From positions 40,024,324-40,088,323 of the forward strand of contig JAIOJX010000001.1 of assembly GCA_022376925.1 (NCBI GenBank): a stretch of 64,000 nt of DNA, written 5' to 3'. This document shows, in pieces, positions 43,720 through 55,125 of this stretch (positions are counted from its first letter, which is position 1; every line of letters starts with the position of its first letter). The notes under the pieces are model-generated. The model did no database searches, was not told the DNA's origin, and worked only from the letters and a program-made list of their open reading frames with translations. The position numbers and the translations under genes were made by a program. The DNA is from Tragulus kanchil. Lineage: Eukaryota > Chordata > Mammalia > Artiodactyla > Tragulidae.

Positions 43720-43900
43720 ATAAAATAGTTGAAAATGCACAGACCCTGAAGCAAAACAGACAGATTCAAAACATGGCTGTGAAAATTAGTAGCTTTGAGT
43801 GAAGTCTTGGAAAACCAGTTAACAGTGCTTGATTCTTTCTCTTCTGCAAATAGTAAATAATATTATTCATCCTGTGGGGTTATTAAAAAATTGATATAGG
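43720..43900 (+). repeat. MIR SINE remnant (copy 1)
   Basis: 'gttgaaaatgcacagaccctgaagc', 'gacagattcaaaacatggctgtg', 'ttcttctgcaaatagtaaataatattattcatcctgtggggttatta' follow the MIR order. It is repeated at 44798-44977. Confidence 0.7.
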
Positions 43901-44797
43901 AATATATAAATGATATAAATCTATATCAATATAATACTGAAATTCCTACTATAAACATTTCTTCTGCTGATGTCTCTGTTTATCTTCAAATGTGAATGAT
44001 GGGTCTTAAAATCTTAGAAATGTGTTGTCAATCTCTTTCTCCTTCTTGTCACCTGTTCCTTAATTTTCATGGGCATAAATTTATTTTGGAAGATGCTCCT
44101 ATGCCTGTCACAGTGAGACAGAAATGAAGCATGGGTGTTGATGAGCCAGGAGGTGAAAAGTAGACAAGACCTGCATCATATATTTTTAACAACTCAATAA
44201 ATTTCTTTCATCCATTCCCTGAATCTTTGCATTCCAGCCAGAAAAGAATGACATCAAGTTTCAGCTAGAAATGAATTTTTGTTTGTGAAGGTTGGAAAGG
44301 TAGAAGACTGTAAAGCATATATTTTTAATGAAATTATAGTACCCTCCAGAATCTCACTCAAACCTAGTCCTTGGGGCCATGCTATACTTATGGGAAAGCA
44401 AAGCAAAGCAAAGCAATGTCTTTTTGCTGCTTCAGCAAGTAAATTCTTCTGGATGAATCTGTAACAGCCTCTTTTTATGTGGAGTTCTGTATTGTTCTCT
44501 CATTTCATTAAAAGAAAATTTGACTTACTTCACCGTCCTAAACCCTTGACATTCAGAATAGGATCCAGAAAAAAAAAAAAACTGGTTAGGATAAAAACAT
44601 TTTGTGGAAGAAGTTTGACAAGCTTGGAGCCAATCAACGGGAGAGCTTTGTCAGGATATACAGGTGATGGCCTATGTCTCTTTTCTTGGAAATCCTGAAG
44701 ACAGGACTTGTTTTAGAAAATTAAAATCCCCTTTTCATTTTAATTATGTATTCCTCCACCTTAAAAGAGATTACACTACCCCTTATTGAAGCAATAT

Positions 44798-44977
44798 AAA
44801 ATAGTTGAAAATGCACAGACCCTGAAGCAAAACAGACAGATTCAAAACATGGCTGTGAAAATTAGTAGCTTTGAGTGAAGTCTTGGAAAACCAGTTAACA
44901 GTGCTGATTCTTTCTCTTCTGCAAATAGTAAATAATATTATTCATCCTGTGGGGTTATTAAAAAATTGATATAGGAA
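44798..44977 (+). repeat. MIR SINE remnant (copy 2)
   Basis: Duplicate of 43720-43900, with a one-base deletion in 'agtgctgattc'. Confidence 0.7.
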
Positions 44978-45175
44978 TATATAAATGATATAAATCTATA
45001 TCAATATAATACTGAAATTCCTACTATAAACATTTCTTCTGCTGATGTCTCTGTTTATCTTCAAATGTGAATGATGGGTCTTAAAATCTTAGAAATGTGT
45101 TGTCAATCTCTTTCTCCTTCTTGTCACCTGTTCCTTAATTTTCATGGGCATAAATTTATTTTGGAAGATGCTCCT

Positions 45176-45871
45176 ACATGTGCTGAATGAATTTGATTGA
45201 AAAAAGTCACAAGGGACTCCTTTCCCAAGCAAGTTGACTAATTGTTAGTGATAAATTAATAGCTCTCAAAAGGAGGATAAGGCCCCATGATTATAGTGTG
45301 GGACTGTACTGGCTTCCAGATGGTAGTCATAAGCATTTATTAATACACTGTGCAATTTAAAAGCAGTTGGCAAAAGGCCCACCTGACCCTACTCATCTTC
45401 ATTATAGTAGCCCCTGCCACCTTCCCTTTTCACTGGTCATACACTTGTTTAGGTGGTGAAGAACCTAAGAGAGTAGAAATCTTCCCCAACTTCCCAAAGA
45501 GATGAAGAATATCTTTATACCTGTCAAGAACATATTCTAAAATACCAAGTATGTAAATTGCGACACATATGCTCTGGTGTCCTGTCTTCTGTAATAGTGT
45601 AGAAAACATCCATGAATTTGAAAAAAATAAAAAGGAATAACTGAGCAGTTTTAAATATCTCTTCTCACAATGCAGTTTGCAGATGTATGCAGCTGCTGTA
45701 CTTAACTCCGTCTCAACCCAACATATGTATTTTCATTTTCATTAAGATTTTTCATAGATTTATTCAGCATATGTTACTTGACACCTTTGAGGCAGTCTGA
45801 ATTTTATTGTAATGTGAATGAAAAGTTATTAGAGAATTCTAAGTCAGAGAATGCTGTCAAATTTGCATTTT
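45176..45871. other. No recognised feature
   Basis: Unique-looking noncoding DNA of about 700 bp. Confidence 0.4.
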
Positions 45872-46830
45872 TTTCTTTAAAAATTTTTTATTTTATATTG
45901 GAATATAGTTGATTCATAATGTGTTTCAGATGTATAGAAAAGTAATTCAGTTATAGATATACATATATCTGGTTTTTTTTGGAGACACTTTTCCCATTTA
46001 GGTGGTTAAAAAACATTGAGTACAGTTCCCTGTGCTATACAGTAGGTCCTTGTTTATCTACTTTATATATAGGAGTTTGTTAATTTCAAGCTCCTAAGTT
46101 ATCCCTCTTCCCTTCTTTTCTTGGTAACTGTTAGTTTTCAGTGTCTGTGGATCTTGTTTCTGTTTTATAACTCTGTGAATCTGTTTCTGTTTTATAGCTA
46201 AGTCCATTTCAATTTTTTTTAGGTTTCACATATAAATGATATCATATTATACTTATATTTCTCTGTCTGACTTATTTCACTTAGCATGATAATCTCTAGG
46301 TCCATCCAGGTTGCTACAAATGGCATTGTTCCAGTCTCTTTTATGTTGAGCAATATTCACCTGTATATATGTATCATATCTTCTTTGTCTATTCATCTGT
46401 CAATAGTAAATAGTGTATGCTGTAAGCCTTCAAGTGTATGTATGTTACATATAAATGTACATAGTTCTGCTTAAACATGAAGGTGTATGTATCTTTTAAA
46501 ATTAGAGTTTCCTCTAGATGCACATCCAAGAGTGGGATTGCAAGATCATATGGTCGCTCTATTTTTATTTTTTTAAGGAAGCTTAATCCTTTTCTCCATA
46601 GTGGCTGCAACAACTTACATTCCCATCAACAGTGCAGCAAGTTCCCATCTCTCCACACCTTATCCAGCACTCGTTATTTATAGACTTTTTGATCATGGCC
46701 ATTCTGACTGGTGTGAGAATTTTTTTGCTTTAATTTGCATTTAACTACGTTCATTGGTGTGAGAATGTAGTTTTAATTTACATTTCTCTAATAGCTAGTG
46801 ATTTTGAGCAACTTTTCATATACCTCTTGG
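45872..46830 (-). mobile_element. Older L1 fragment
   Basis: Reversed old L1: 'ggaatatagttgattcataatg', 'cagttccctgtgctatacagtaggtcc', 'tatttctctgtctgacttatttcacttagc', 'ccattctgactggtgtgag'. The minus frame 46389-46613 contains 'LQPLWRKGLSFLKK', a degraded ORF2 C-terminus. A local repeat of 'attggtgtgagaat' occurs near 46700 and 46753. Confidence 0.88.
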
Positions 46831-47310
46831 CCTAAATTTGATTTGGTCACAGAGACAAAATTGAATACCAGATACCCTAAGAGAGTGTGAAGTCACAATT
46901 ACACTAGCAACAAGTAAGCTTGAGTTCAACTGTACTGATCCAGGGTCACAGAACTTGTAAACAGAACAGCTGGCATTTTGCATTCCCATAGCTTTGCTTC
47001 AGAACCTTGCTTGCACTCATAGCTAGGTACATTACTTCTCTTTGTTAATGGCCACATAGCATTTCTTTGTGACTAACATTCTATAATTGATTTGACATCT
47101 TGAATATTATTGATCATATATTTCCAGTTTGTATTATTATACCTGGCTCAACAATGCACATCTTTACAGAAACATCTTTGTTCATGTGTTTTATGATTTC
47201 ATTAACATCTGTATTCCATAACTTTCCTTGATAAAAATTAGTTTCAACTCTTAACTGTGGTAGAGCTATTAGAAGTATACAGATGTTTTAGGACTACTTC
47301 TTTAGTAGAT
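46831..47310. other. No recognised feature
   Basis: No gene or repeat is identified; the sequence near 46910-47000 is unique-looking. Confidence 0.35.
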
Positions 47311-47580
47311 AATGATAATAGCTATGATTTACTGAGCTTTTACAATGTAGCAAGAATTGTGCTGAGTTCTTTGTATTATTCAATAATTATCTCAGTTAAT
47401 CATCACAATGATATTATGAAACATATCATATACTATATATGATATAATATATATGCTATCATTAGCCAACATTTTCAAAAAGGAAATTGAGGTTCATATA
47501 TATTATGCTATATGTCCAAGGTCACATAGTAAATAAAAATTCCAACAGAGTTCAGTCTCACCCCAGAACTTGTTTTCTCT
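47311..47580 (-). repeat. MIR SINE remnant with AT expansion
   Basis: 'gatttactgagcttttacaatgtagcaag', 'ctcagttaatcatcacaatgatattatg' then, after an AT-rich run at about 47420-47456, 'aaaaaggaaattgaggttc' and 'gtccaaggtcacatagtaaat'. Reversed MIR with an inserted AT-rich expansion. Confidence 0.8.
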
Positions 47581-47659
47581 TTTGTATGGAATAGGCTTAT
47601 ACAGCAGATTGAAGGAGGAATAGATATTAGAAGACTATTATAGTAATTTAGAAGTAAAT

Positions 47660-48045
47660 TAGAAAAACGATCTCAAAATGTAGTGCCTAGCCTATAGCAT
47701 TAGGGATTTGTTTTATTAATATTTATTTAGACCCTAAGTTGGGTCTTAGTTGCAGCATGTGAGCTCCTCTCTCTAGTTGTGGCATGTGGGCTGTCTAGTT
47801 GTGGCATGGCATGTGGGATCTTAAATCCCTGACTAGGATTTGAACCTGTATCCCCTGCGTTGGAAGGCAGATTCTCAACCACTGGGCTGAAAAGCAAGTT
47901 CCCTGAGATTTGTTAAACATACAAATTATTGGGCCTCATCTCAGATTTATAGAATCAAAAACTTTGGAGGTGGGGCTAGTTATTTGTGTTTTAACCATCC
48001 CTCTGGTGGATTCTGATGCTTGCCTAAATTTAAAAACCACTCGAC
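47660..48045 (+). repeat. MER5A-like DNA transposon split by a CHR SINE
   Basis: Left part 47665-47712 'atctcaaaatgtagtgcctagcc' and right part 47904-48045 'gagatttgttaaacatacaaattattgggcc', 'tggaggtggggctag', 'ttctgatgcttgcctaaat', 'aaccactcgac' follow the MER5A (hAT-Charlie) order. Confidence 0.75.
47713..47903 (-). mobile_element. Old CHR-type SINE inside MER5A
   Basis: 'aatatttatttagaccctaag', 'tgggtcttagttgcagcatgtgag' and 'gtggcatgtgggatcttaaatccc', then reversed head 'ggcagattctcaaccactggg'. Diverged, an older subtype than those at 37.8 or 54.3 kb. Confidence 0.8.
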
Positions 48046-48840
48046 TAAAGTGATAATAGTGGAAAATGAGGGGGAAGGGGAAAATAATATTACTTGGAGA
48101 GGATAATAGGAAATTTTAGACTTGAATATGCTCCCCATGTTTGAAATATTGCTTAGAGAAGGAATAGTGGTGACATAGAAGAAAAAAAGAGAAAGAATCA
48201 TCTTTATGGTTTTTCCATCAATTTGAAGTTAGATAATTTTGACAGGTACATTCTGGATACACGAAAATAGCAATGAGTGCTATGTTATTCTCATTACTGC
48301 CTCCCCAACTATCCTAATAGTTAAAGCATTAGCATCAAGACGTTTGCTTTCTGCACTGAGGTAAGTGGGAGGGAGTAGTGGCAGTGGGAGGTGTGTAGTT
48401 CAGTTAAGCATTAGAGGAAAAAAAGATGCAAGGATCCTGTGAAAATGAAAGGATTGTAGAAGTTAATTTTGAACACATACACATGGGGCTGGTACGGTAG
48501 CATGAGTCAAGGAGATGAGCATATTAATAAAAGCAGTCTTATAGCAAACGGAGGTAATAAAGCACTGCAGTGTTAACTGAGCTACATTAGAAGCCCTACT
48601 GTTCTTAGATGCTGGCTTTTAAACCTCATTGGAAATTAAAAACTAAGCCCTTGTGAGGAAAACCTGTTCCACTAGAAACAATATCAAAAGCCTTCATCTC
48701 AGTCAAATTAATTGCACTAGTACTTGTCATGGTAAAATAAAACATCAGGAGTGAATGATAAACAAAGCCGTCTCATGAGCAGAGTTTCTGAGGAATTGCC
48801 TCCAATCACCTAAACTAATAAGACCAACCTTTTTGCATAA
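48046..48840. other. No recognised feature
   Basis: Unique-looking noncoding DNA; the 73-codon minus frame 47980-48201 has no motif. Confidence 0.4.
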
Positions 48841-49300
48841 TCGGTTCAGTCTCTCATTCATGTCCACCACGTTGCAGCCCCATGGACTGCAGCATACCAG
48901 GCCTCCCAATCCTTCACCATCTCCCAGATCTTGCTCAAACTAATATCCACTGACTCAGTGATGGCATCCAGCCATCTCATCCTCTGTCATCCCCTTCTCC
49001 TTTTGCCCATCATTTTCCCCAACATCAGGCTCTTTTCCAGTCTGTCATCTTTTCGCATCAGGTAGCCAAAGTATTGGAGCTTCAGCTTCAGCATCATTCC
49101 TTCCGAAAGATATTCAGGGTTGATCTCCTTTAGGATTGATTGGAGTTGAAGGGATTATCAAGAACCTTCTCTAACACCACAGTTCAAAGGCATCAGTTCT
49201 TTCATGCTCAGCCTTCTTTATGGTTCAGCTTTTACATCCACACATGACTATTGTGAAAACCATAGCTTTGACTATATGGACTTTTGTTGGCAAAGGGATG
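48841..49300 (-). mobile_element. BovB LINE 3' end
   Basis: 'cggttcagtctctcattcatg', 'gccccatggactgcagcatacc', 'ccatctcatcctctgtcatcccc', 'gtagccaaagtattggagcttcagc' and 'ggacttttgttggcaaagggatg' are the reversed BovB 3' end. It is well preserved but only about 460 bp. Confidence 0.9.
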
Positions 49301-49514
49301 TATGGATAATACTTGGCAGTTTGAGTAATAACTTGGCAGTTTTCAAAGCATTTCAATATATACCATGTTAACTAAGACTTGTAAACTTGGTGAATGAGAC
49401 AGGAAAGGTGTCACTGTTGCCCTTTTATGGCGGAAGGATGGAGACTCCCAGAGGTCTCCCATAACAAAGGTCTCATTTTAGGTCACATTGTCATTCTTTC
49501 TTAAGTAATGTATT
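49301..49514. other. No recognised feature
   Basis: Short unique stretch; 'taacttggcagttt' occurs twice near 49311 and 49330. Confidence 0.35.
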
Positions 49515-49725
49515 ATATATTCTTAATTGGAGGATAATAGCTTTACAATGTTGTGTTACAACATTGTGAATCTGCCATACAACAGTATGAATCAGCCATA
49601 AGTATGCATATATTCCCTCTCTCTTGAACCTCCCCCCAAGGCCATCCCACCCTTCTAGGTCCTCACAGAGCACTGGGCTGATCTCCTTGTGTTGTATAGC
49701 AACTTCCCACTAGTCATGTTCTCAT
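49515..49725 (-). mobile_element. L1 3' UTR fragment
   Basis: 'ttggaggataatagctttacaatgttgtg', 'tgaatctgccatacaacagtatg', 'cacagagcactgggctgatctcc' and 'cccactagtcatg' are the reversed L1 3' UTR; no coding part is present. Confidence 0.82.
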
Positions 49726-50646
49726 TCTTGACCAGATTTGTTCTGCACAAATTCCTCTTCCCTTCAGCTGAGTTCTGCCTAAGGACATTTCTGTCACTGT
49801 AGTACAGAAGTAGCTGTATCATTGAATAGGCATTTCAATGTATAATTGAATGAGTTCTAATAGAAAAATAGACAGTGGGCCATGTTTGTCCACTCATAGG
49901 CAATAGTTTGCCAATCCCTGACTTAGTTCATTGTGCTGCTGCAGGTATTTATCACTTTCTTATTGGTTCTAAAAAGTTCTGCATATATTAAAAACAGTTC
50001 TTCATATATTGAGACTCTGTTAACTGAAAGAAGTGCACAGTGTGATAGCTATGATTTAAATTTTATTTGGGATCAAATAAGGACTTTAGCCAGGAGACAG
50101 CATCTCAGTGAGCTCCGATGAACTGCTCTGAAGATGTAGCAGATGCTCACTATGGTATGTGATTTTAGTGAAGAGGGAAACATGCAGTCAAGCGCACATT
50201 TTGTTTGGCAGAGGCTTGCTGCTACTCTCATGAAGGTTAATACTAGTCATGAGGATCAGATATCCCTATTAATGATTTTAATGCCTTTCTGGGTATGAGA
50301 TGATGCAGAATCTTATGAGAAGTCCTGTTCTGCCACTTTTTCCCGGAACACAGGGTGCCTCATTCATGATCTCTACCCTGAACTCCTTTCAGGACCTGCT
50401 GAAGGTCAGTGACTGCAAGGCTAGTGGCTTAATCCTTGTAGAGACAGATGACAAGTACCAATTTTTAGTTGGCAGCCCTTTGTAATGTGTTTTGTAAATG
50501 CCTCCCTGCTTGTTGTAAAATTTCATGTATTTCAGTATATGAATTTTCGTTATTTAGTCTTTGCTTTTTACTCTTAGCAAGATTTTCCCCACCAAAATAA
50601 AGAAAAATCCAGATAATGATTGACTGATATTTTCTTCTAGTCCTTT
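49726..50646. other. Unassigned; possible LTR-like repeat at about 50040-50640
   Basis: The right part ('gccaggagacagcatctcag', 'tctttcatgatctctaccc'-like text, 'cctccctgcttgttgtaaaatttc', ending with AATAAA near 50597) reads to me like a dispersed ruminant repeat, perhaps an ERV LTR. I cannot place it in a named family and see no gag, pol or env coding sequence. Confidence 0.3.
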
Positions 50647-50999
50647 TACGGTTCACTTTTTTTTTTTTTTTTGACATTTATTTTATTTATTTATCTTTTA
50701 TCAGGTGGGGAGGGAGGGGGATGGGTGGGCCACTTCTGTTGGTCTTTCATTTGTCTATTTCCATCCGTCTTTGTTCTTTGGCCCATGTGGGCCTCGCATC
50801 ACGGTGGCCTCTGTTGTCACAGAGTGCTGGCTCTGGGCGCATGCGCTCCAGAGCTCTGGCTCAGTAGTTGGACACATCGGTCCAGCCGCTCTGCGGCACG
50901 TGGGATCTTCCCAGGCCAGGGATCAAACCAACGCCCCTTGCACTGTAAGGCAGTGTCCTTACCCACTGGACCACCAGGGAAGCCCTATGGTTCACTTTT
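50647..50999 (-). mobile_element. CHR SINE with target-site duplication (copy 1)
   Basis: 'ta(c/t)ggttcactttt' at 50647-50660 and 50986-50999 is a 14-bp target-site duplication with one CpG-type change. Between is a reversed CHR SINE ending in the head 'acccactggaccaccaggg'. The long + frames here (50671-51048, 50705-51001) are repeat translations. Confidence 0.93.
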
Positions 51000-51585
51000 A
51001 AGTCTATCTGGAAATAACTTTAATGTGAGGCTTGTAGTAGAGAACTGATTTTCTGTTTTGCAACAAATAGTCAACCAATGGTGTCAGTACCTCTTATTGA
51101 ATAAACCTTCTTTGCTCATTGGGGCTTCTTTTAAAGTTGAGTCTCTCCTAAATTGGATGTATCTCTATTGATCTTAAAGGTGCTATCCTTTGAGTCTAGC
51201 ATTTGAAAAAATAATGGCTCTAGAAGTCTATTCACTGTAGGCAGCCTCTCAAACTGCCTTTCTACTTACATTGATCCAGTTGGAAATGTATGGAGAGTTC
51301 CACCATAACTATAGTGATTGCTATTGTTGTAGCTGCTGGTGTCGTTTTGTTTTCCTTACATCTCTGTCTCTTTGTATTTATATTGCTCAGTGAAGAAATG
51401 TCTTTCTGTATAAAATCAGAGAAATGGTGACTCCTCTTCCTATTGTAATTTAGCCTTGGTTCACTCTTCTCATTGGCAGTAGGCTTCGTTTCCTCATATT
51501 GTGATAAAACTACTTGTCTGTGGTACACTATACCCCTTTCTCATATTCTTTTTTAAATCTGTGTGTAAATACTTTTCTTAAATTA
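51000..51585. other. Unassigned DNA in duplication unit 11 (copy 1)
   Basis: Noncoding; the 88-codon minus frame 51262-51528 (and its copy 52325-52591) has no motif. Confidence 0.35.
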
Positions 51586-51708
51586 CATGTATTTCAGTAT
51601 ATGAATTTTCGTTATTTAGTCTTTGCTTTTTACTCTTAGCAAGATTTTCCCCACCAAAATAAAGAAAAATCCAGATAATGATTGACTGATATTTTCTTCT
51701 AGTCCTTT

Positions 51709-52062
51709 TACGGTTCACTTTTTTTTTTTTTTTTTGACATTTATTTTATTTATTTATTTTTTTTTAGGGGGGGGGGGGGGGGGGTGGGTGGGCCACTTCT
51801 GTTGGTCTTTCATTTGTCTATTTCCATCCGTCTTTGTTCTTTGGCCCATGTGGGCCTCGCATCACGGTGGCCTCTGTTGTCACAGAGTGCTGGCTCTGGG
51901 CGCATGCGCTCCAGAGCTCTGGCTCAGTAGTTGGACACATCGGTCCAGCCGCTCTGCGGCACGTGGGATCTTCCCAGGCCAGGGATCAAACCAACGCCCC
52001 TTGCACTGTAAGGCAGTGTCCTTACCCACTGGACCACCAGGGAAGCCCTATGGTTCACTTTT
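51709..52062 (-). mobile_element. CHR SINE (copy 2) with 18-G run
   Basis: Duplicate of 50647-50999. The tail-side segment that reads as mixed G/A/T in copy 1 is replaced here by 18 consecutive G at 51767-51784. Confidence 0.93.
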
Positions 52063-52907
52063 AAGTCTATCTGGAAATAACTTTAATGTGAGGCTTGTAG
52101 TAGAGAACTGATTTTCTGTTTTGCAACAAATAGTCAACCAATGGTGTCAGTACCTCTTATTGAATAAACCTTCTTTGCTCATTGGGGCTTCTTTTAAAGT
52201 TGAGTCTCTCCTAAACTGGATGTATCTCTATTGATCTTAAAGGTGCTATCCTTTGAGTCTAGCATTTGAAAAAATAATGGCTCTAGAAGTCTATTCACTG
52301 TAGGCAGCCTCTCAAACTGCCTTTCTACTTACATTGATCCAGTTGGAAATGTATGGAGAGTTCCACCATAACTATAGTGATTGCTATTGTTGTAGCTGCT
52401 GGTGTCGTTTTGTTTTCCTTACATCTCTGTCTCTTTGTATTTATATTGCTCAGTGAAGAAATGTCTTTCTGTATAAAATCAGAGAAATGGTGACTCCTCT
52501 TCCTATTGTAATTTAGCCTTGGTTCACTCTTCTCATTGGCAGTAGGCTTCGTTTCCTCATATTGTGATAAAACTACTTGTCTGTGGTACACTATACCCCT
52601 TTCTCATATTCTTTTTTAAATCTGTGTGTAAATACTTTTTTTTCTTAAATTACTTGAAGGTAAGAATGATTTTTGGCCTCCTGGACTCCCAAGAGACCCT
52701 ACTCTGGGCTACTAATTGGATTAATTGACCTTTCTTTTTCTAATTCAACTGACCATAATGACATACTCCCAATGTAGGAGTATATTCACCTTGACCATTT
52801 CACTTCGGTGGTGATCTAATCATAGTGGAACCTTCTGCTGTCCTAGACCTTCTCGTTCCAGTTTTCACTGTGTTCTCTGCTTTCAGTAATAATAGAAGTA
52901 TACTAAG
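52063..52907. other. No recognised feature
   Basis: The rest of copy 2 and about 250 bp of unique DNA. Confidence 0.35.
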
Positions 52908-53120
52908 GTGTTAGATGCCCTACATGGCACATTGGTAAAGAATCTACCTGCCAATGCAGGATACGTGGATTTGATCCCTGGGCTGGGAAGGTCCCCTGGA
53001 GGAGGAAATGACAACCCAACATGGTATTCTTGCCTGGAAAATCCCATGGTCAGAGGAGCCTGGTGGGCTACAGTCCATAGGATCGCAAAGAGTAAGTGAG
53101 CAACTGAGCATGCACTCGTG
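52908..53120 (+). mobile_element. Bov-tA SINE
   Basis: 'atgccctacatggcacattgg' head, 'ggatttgatccctgggctggg', 'caacccaacatggtattcttgcc' and 'gtgggctacagtccatagg' body, ending 'gagcaactgagcatgc'. ORFs on both strands here are its translations. Confidence 0.9.
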
Positions 53121-53364
53121 CTGGATGTCCTTTTTCCTTCTTTGAGAAAAGAAGGACTGGCTTCCACATGGAATACCACTCAGAAGATAAACCCAAAAAC
53201 CCTGGGAAATGATCATTTTTTTCTTAACATTTTTACAGTTTCTAGGAAAGACTCAAAATGGTTGTGTCTAAAATATACAACATGTAACCTCTATTCAAAT
53301 ATCTGCTTTCCTAATAAAGTCATTTTCAAATCTTCGATTTTCTTCCGATTCCAGTGTGCATGTG

Positions 53365-53402
<38 letters not shown>

Positions 53403-53829
53403 ACTATGTTTATGATCTCTGGTTGGTTGAATTTGCAAACAGAATCTGTGAAGGTGGGTGGCTGAATATGGACCTCAGTATTCATGGATTTTGGTAATTG
53501 CCCAGGTCCTGGAACTTGGGGTTACAGAAGAACAACTATAGTCTGCATGGTGAAAGCAAGATGATATGTAAAAATTCATGCATAGAATCTGGAGTTCATC
53601 AAAACTCTGTGGTTAACCCAAAGCTCTATCAATTATGAGGTTTATTTTTAGTGAGAACTATGTACACTTTTTCTACTAGGAGATCAATAAATACACTTAT
53701 TAAACTTTACAGTTGAAAAAAGTATATCATTAATGTCCTGCAGTGACAGTTTAGAATTTAAAAAGTAGATTAATCAAAAATTTTCAAAAAGCACTTACCT
53801 CTATGTAATTATAGTGTTTTGTATGTTGA
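53121..53829. other. Unassigned DNA with a TA/CA microsatellite
   Basis: No gene is seen. The compound microsatellite at 53364-53402 is listed separately. Confidence 0.4.
53364..53402. repeat. Compound (TA)n(CA)n microsatellite
   Basis: About 12 TA units followed by about 7 CA units. Probably length-polymorphic. Confidence 0.95.
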
Positions 53830-54035
53830 ATGTGACTTTACTTCATGCTGTTCCAAGTGCCATGCAAAAATTTATTTGTAATCATGGCAGTGCCCTTGTA
53901 TTCCCTTAAGTATGATAAACTTGCTATACACTACACAGAAACCAAAACCTGGAGATAAAATGATTTGTCCTAGGATGTGTAGCCTGTTAATGAACAAGTA
54001 TGACCCTACATGTCTCGCCAACCTCTTTATGCCTA
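53830..54035 (-). repeat. MIR-like remnant
   Basis: 'catgctgttccaagtgccatgc' then 'cagaaaccaaaacctggagataaaatgatttgtcctagg' recall the reversed MIR (gttctaagtgc, gaggttaagtgacttgcccaagg). It overlaps the 105-codon frame 53912-54229, which I do not consider a gene. Confidence 0.45.
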
Positions 54036-54294
54036 ACCTCACATATCTGGAGGTGACTTTGTACGTGGCAATTCTTTCCTGTTATTACCTAGAGGCTTCA
54101 AGTGAAGAAAATACATCTACCTCTTCCAGGAAGCATGCTTTCCTCTCCCTTGGCTCTGATCTCAGTTTTCCTTCACTTTCCTCTGTGCTTATAAACACAG
54201 CTTATGTTATATGGACTTGCCTCATTTAGGGATATTAAAAAATGACTGACACTTGAGCAGGGGTTTCTTTGCCCAAATTCTACTGAATGTTTGT
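54036..54294. other. No recognised feature
   Basis: Short unique stretch. Confidence 0.35.
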
Positions 54295-54562
54295 TTTGGG
54301 GAAGGGCACTTATATTGGTCTTTCATTTGTCTATTTTCATCCGTCTTTGTTCTTTGGCCCATGTGGGCCTCCCATCGCGGTGGCCTCCGTTGTCGCAGAG
54401 CACCGGCTCTGGGCGCATGTGCTCCAGAGCTCCGGCTCGGTAATTGGACACATCGGTCCAGCCGCTCCACGGCACATGGGATCTTCCCAGACCAGGGATC
54501 GAATCAGCGCCCCTTGCACTGCAAGGCGGTGTCCTTACCCACTGGACCACCAGGGAAGCACT
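54295..54562 (-). mobile_element. CHR-type SINE
   Basis: 'ttatattggtctttcatttg', 'gggcctcccatcgcggtggcctcc', 'ggacacatcggtccagccgctcc' and head 'acccactggaccaccagggaag'. It retains many CpG sites, so it is relatively young. Imperfect flanks 'actgaatgttt' and 'attgaacgttt' may be the target-site duplication. Confidence 0.92.
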
Positions 54563-54889
54563 ATTGAACGTTTCTTGGCACAGGAAACAGTATGATCTTT
54601 GCTTTCTCTCTCTTGGAACTTAGTTCAGGCTGCAGGATTACATACAGTAGAGGCCAGATACTGAATCATTCCAAGGAATATACACTTAATTGAGGATAGT
54701 ATGGTAAATGAAATAATTGACTAGGAATTGTTTCTCCTTAGTCAAATCAGCCTGTGCCTCTGGACAGTGGTTCCTTTCTATTAAATAAAGGAGACTAAAG
54801 AAAGTATTTTATCTCTAAGGTTCCTTCCAGTTTTAGAAGCCTATGATTCCCAATCATTTCTTAATGATTTTATAGTACCGGTATAGTAT
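54563..54889. other. No recognised feature
   Basis: Unique-looking noncoding DNA. Confidence 0.35.
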
Positions 54890-55125
54890 AGTTTTATGTA
54901 CATGAATTTTGGAGTCAGATAGACTTAGTTTAGAGGAATGCTTCTATTGCTCTATAGCTATATAATCTTGAACAAATCCTTTGGCCTCCCTAAACGCTGG
55001 TTTTCTTTGTTGGGAAAATGGGCCTAATCATAACCTTTCTCACAAAGTCACTGTGACATAGTGCATATTAAGTGCCTCACACACTTAATAGCAGGTAGAA
55101 ATAAGTCAATCAATGTTAACTATAA
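54890..55125 (+). repeat. MIR SINE remnant
   Basis: 'tttggagtcagatagacttag', 'ctatagctatataatcttgaacaaatcc', 'gaaaatgggcctaatcataacc' and 'cactgtgacatagtgcatattaagtgcc' match MIR in the sense direction across nearly its full length. Confidence 0.82.

Larger units (their letters stand above)
43006..45175. repeat. About 1.08-kb direct tandem duplication (unit 10)
   Basis: Copies 43006-44098 and 44099-45175 abut and share 'cctatgcc'-like sequence at the junction. Copy 2 lacks about 13 bp near its left end ('gcatgaaagagagcaactgtgttg' versus 'gcatgggtgttg') and has a shorter A run (44569-44580 versus 43491-43505). An AAAGC run at 43317-43336 is in both. Confidence 0.94.
50524..52653. repeat. 1062-bp-offset direct tandem duplication (unit 11)
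   Basis: Copies 50524-51585 and 51586-52653 abut, with 'attac' shared at the junction. Both carry a CHR SINE. They diverge mainly in its tail region: 50690-50730 versus 51755-51795, where copy 2 has an 18-G run. 'ctcctaaattgg' reads 'ctcctaaactgg' in copy 2. The offset equals units 1 and 3. Confidence 0.95.

Noticed and set aside
50671..52111. Two near-identical 125-codon ORFs as a tandem gene pair
   Set aside because: Both are CHR SINE translations carried by duplication unit 11.
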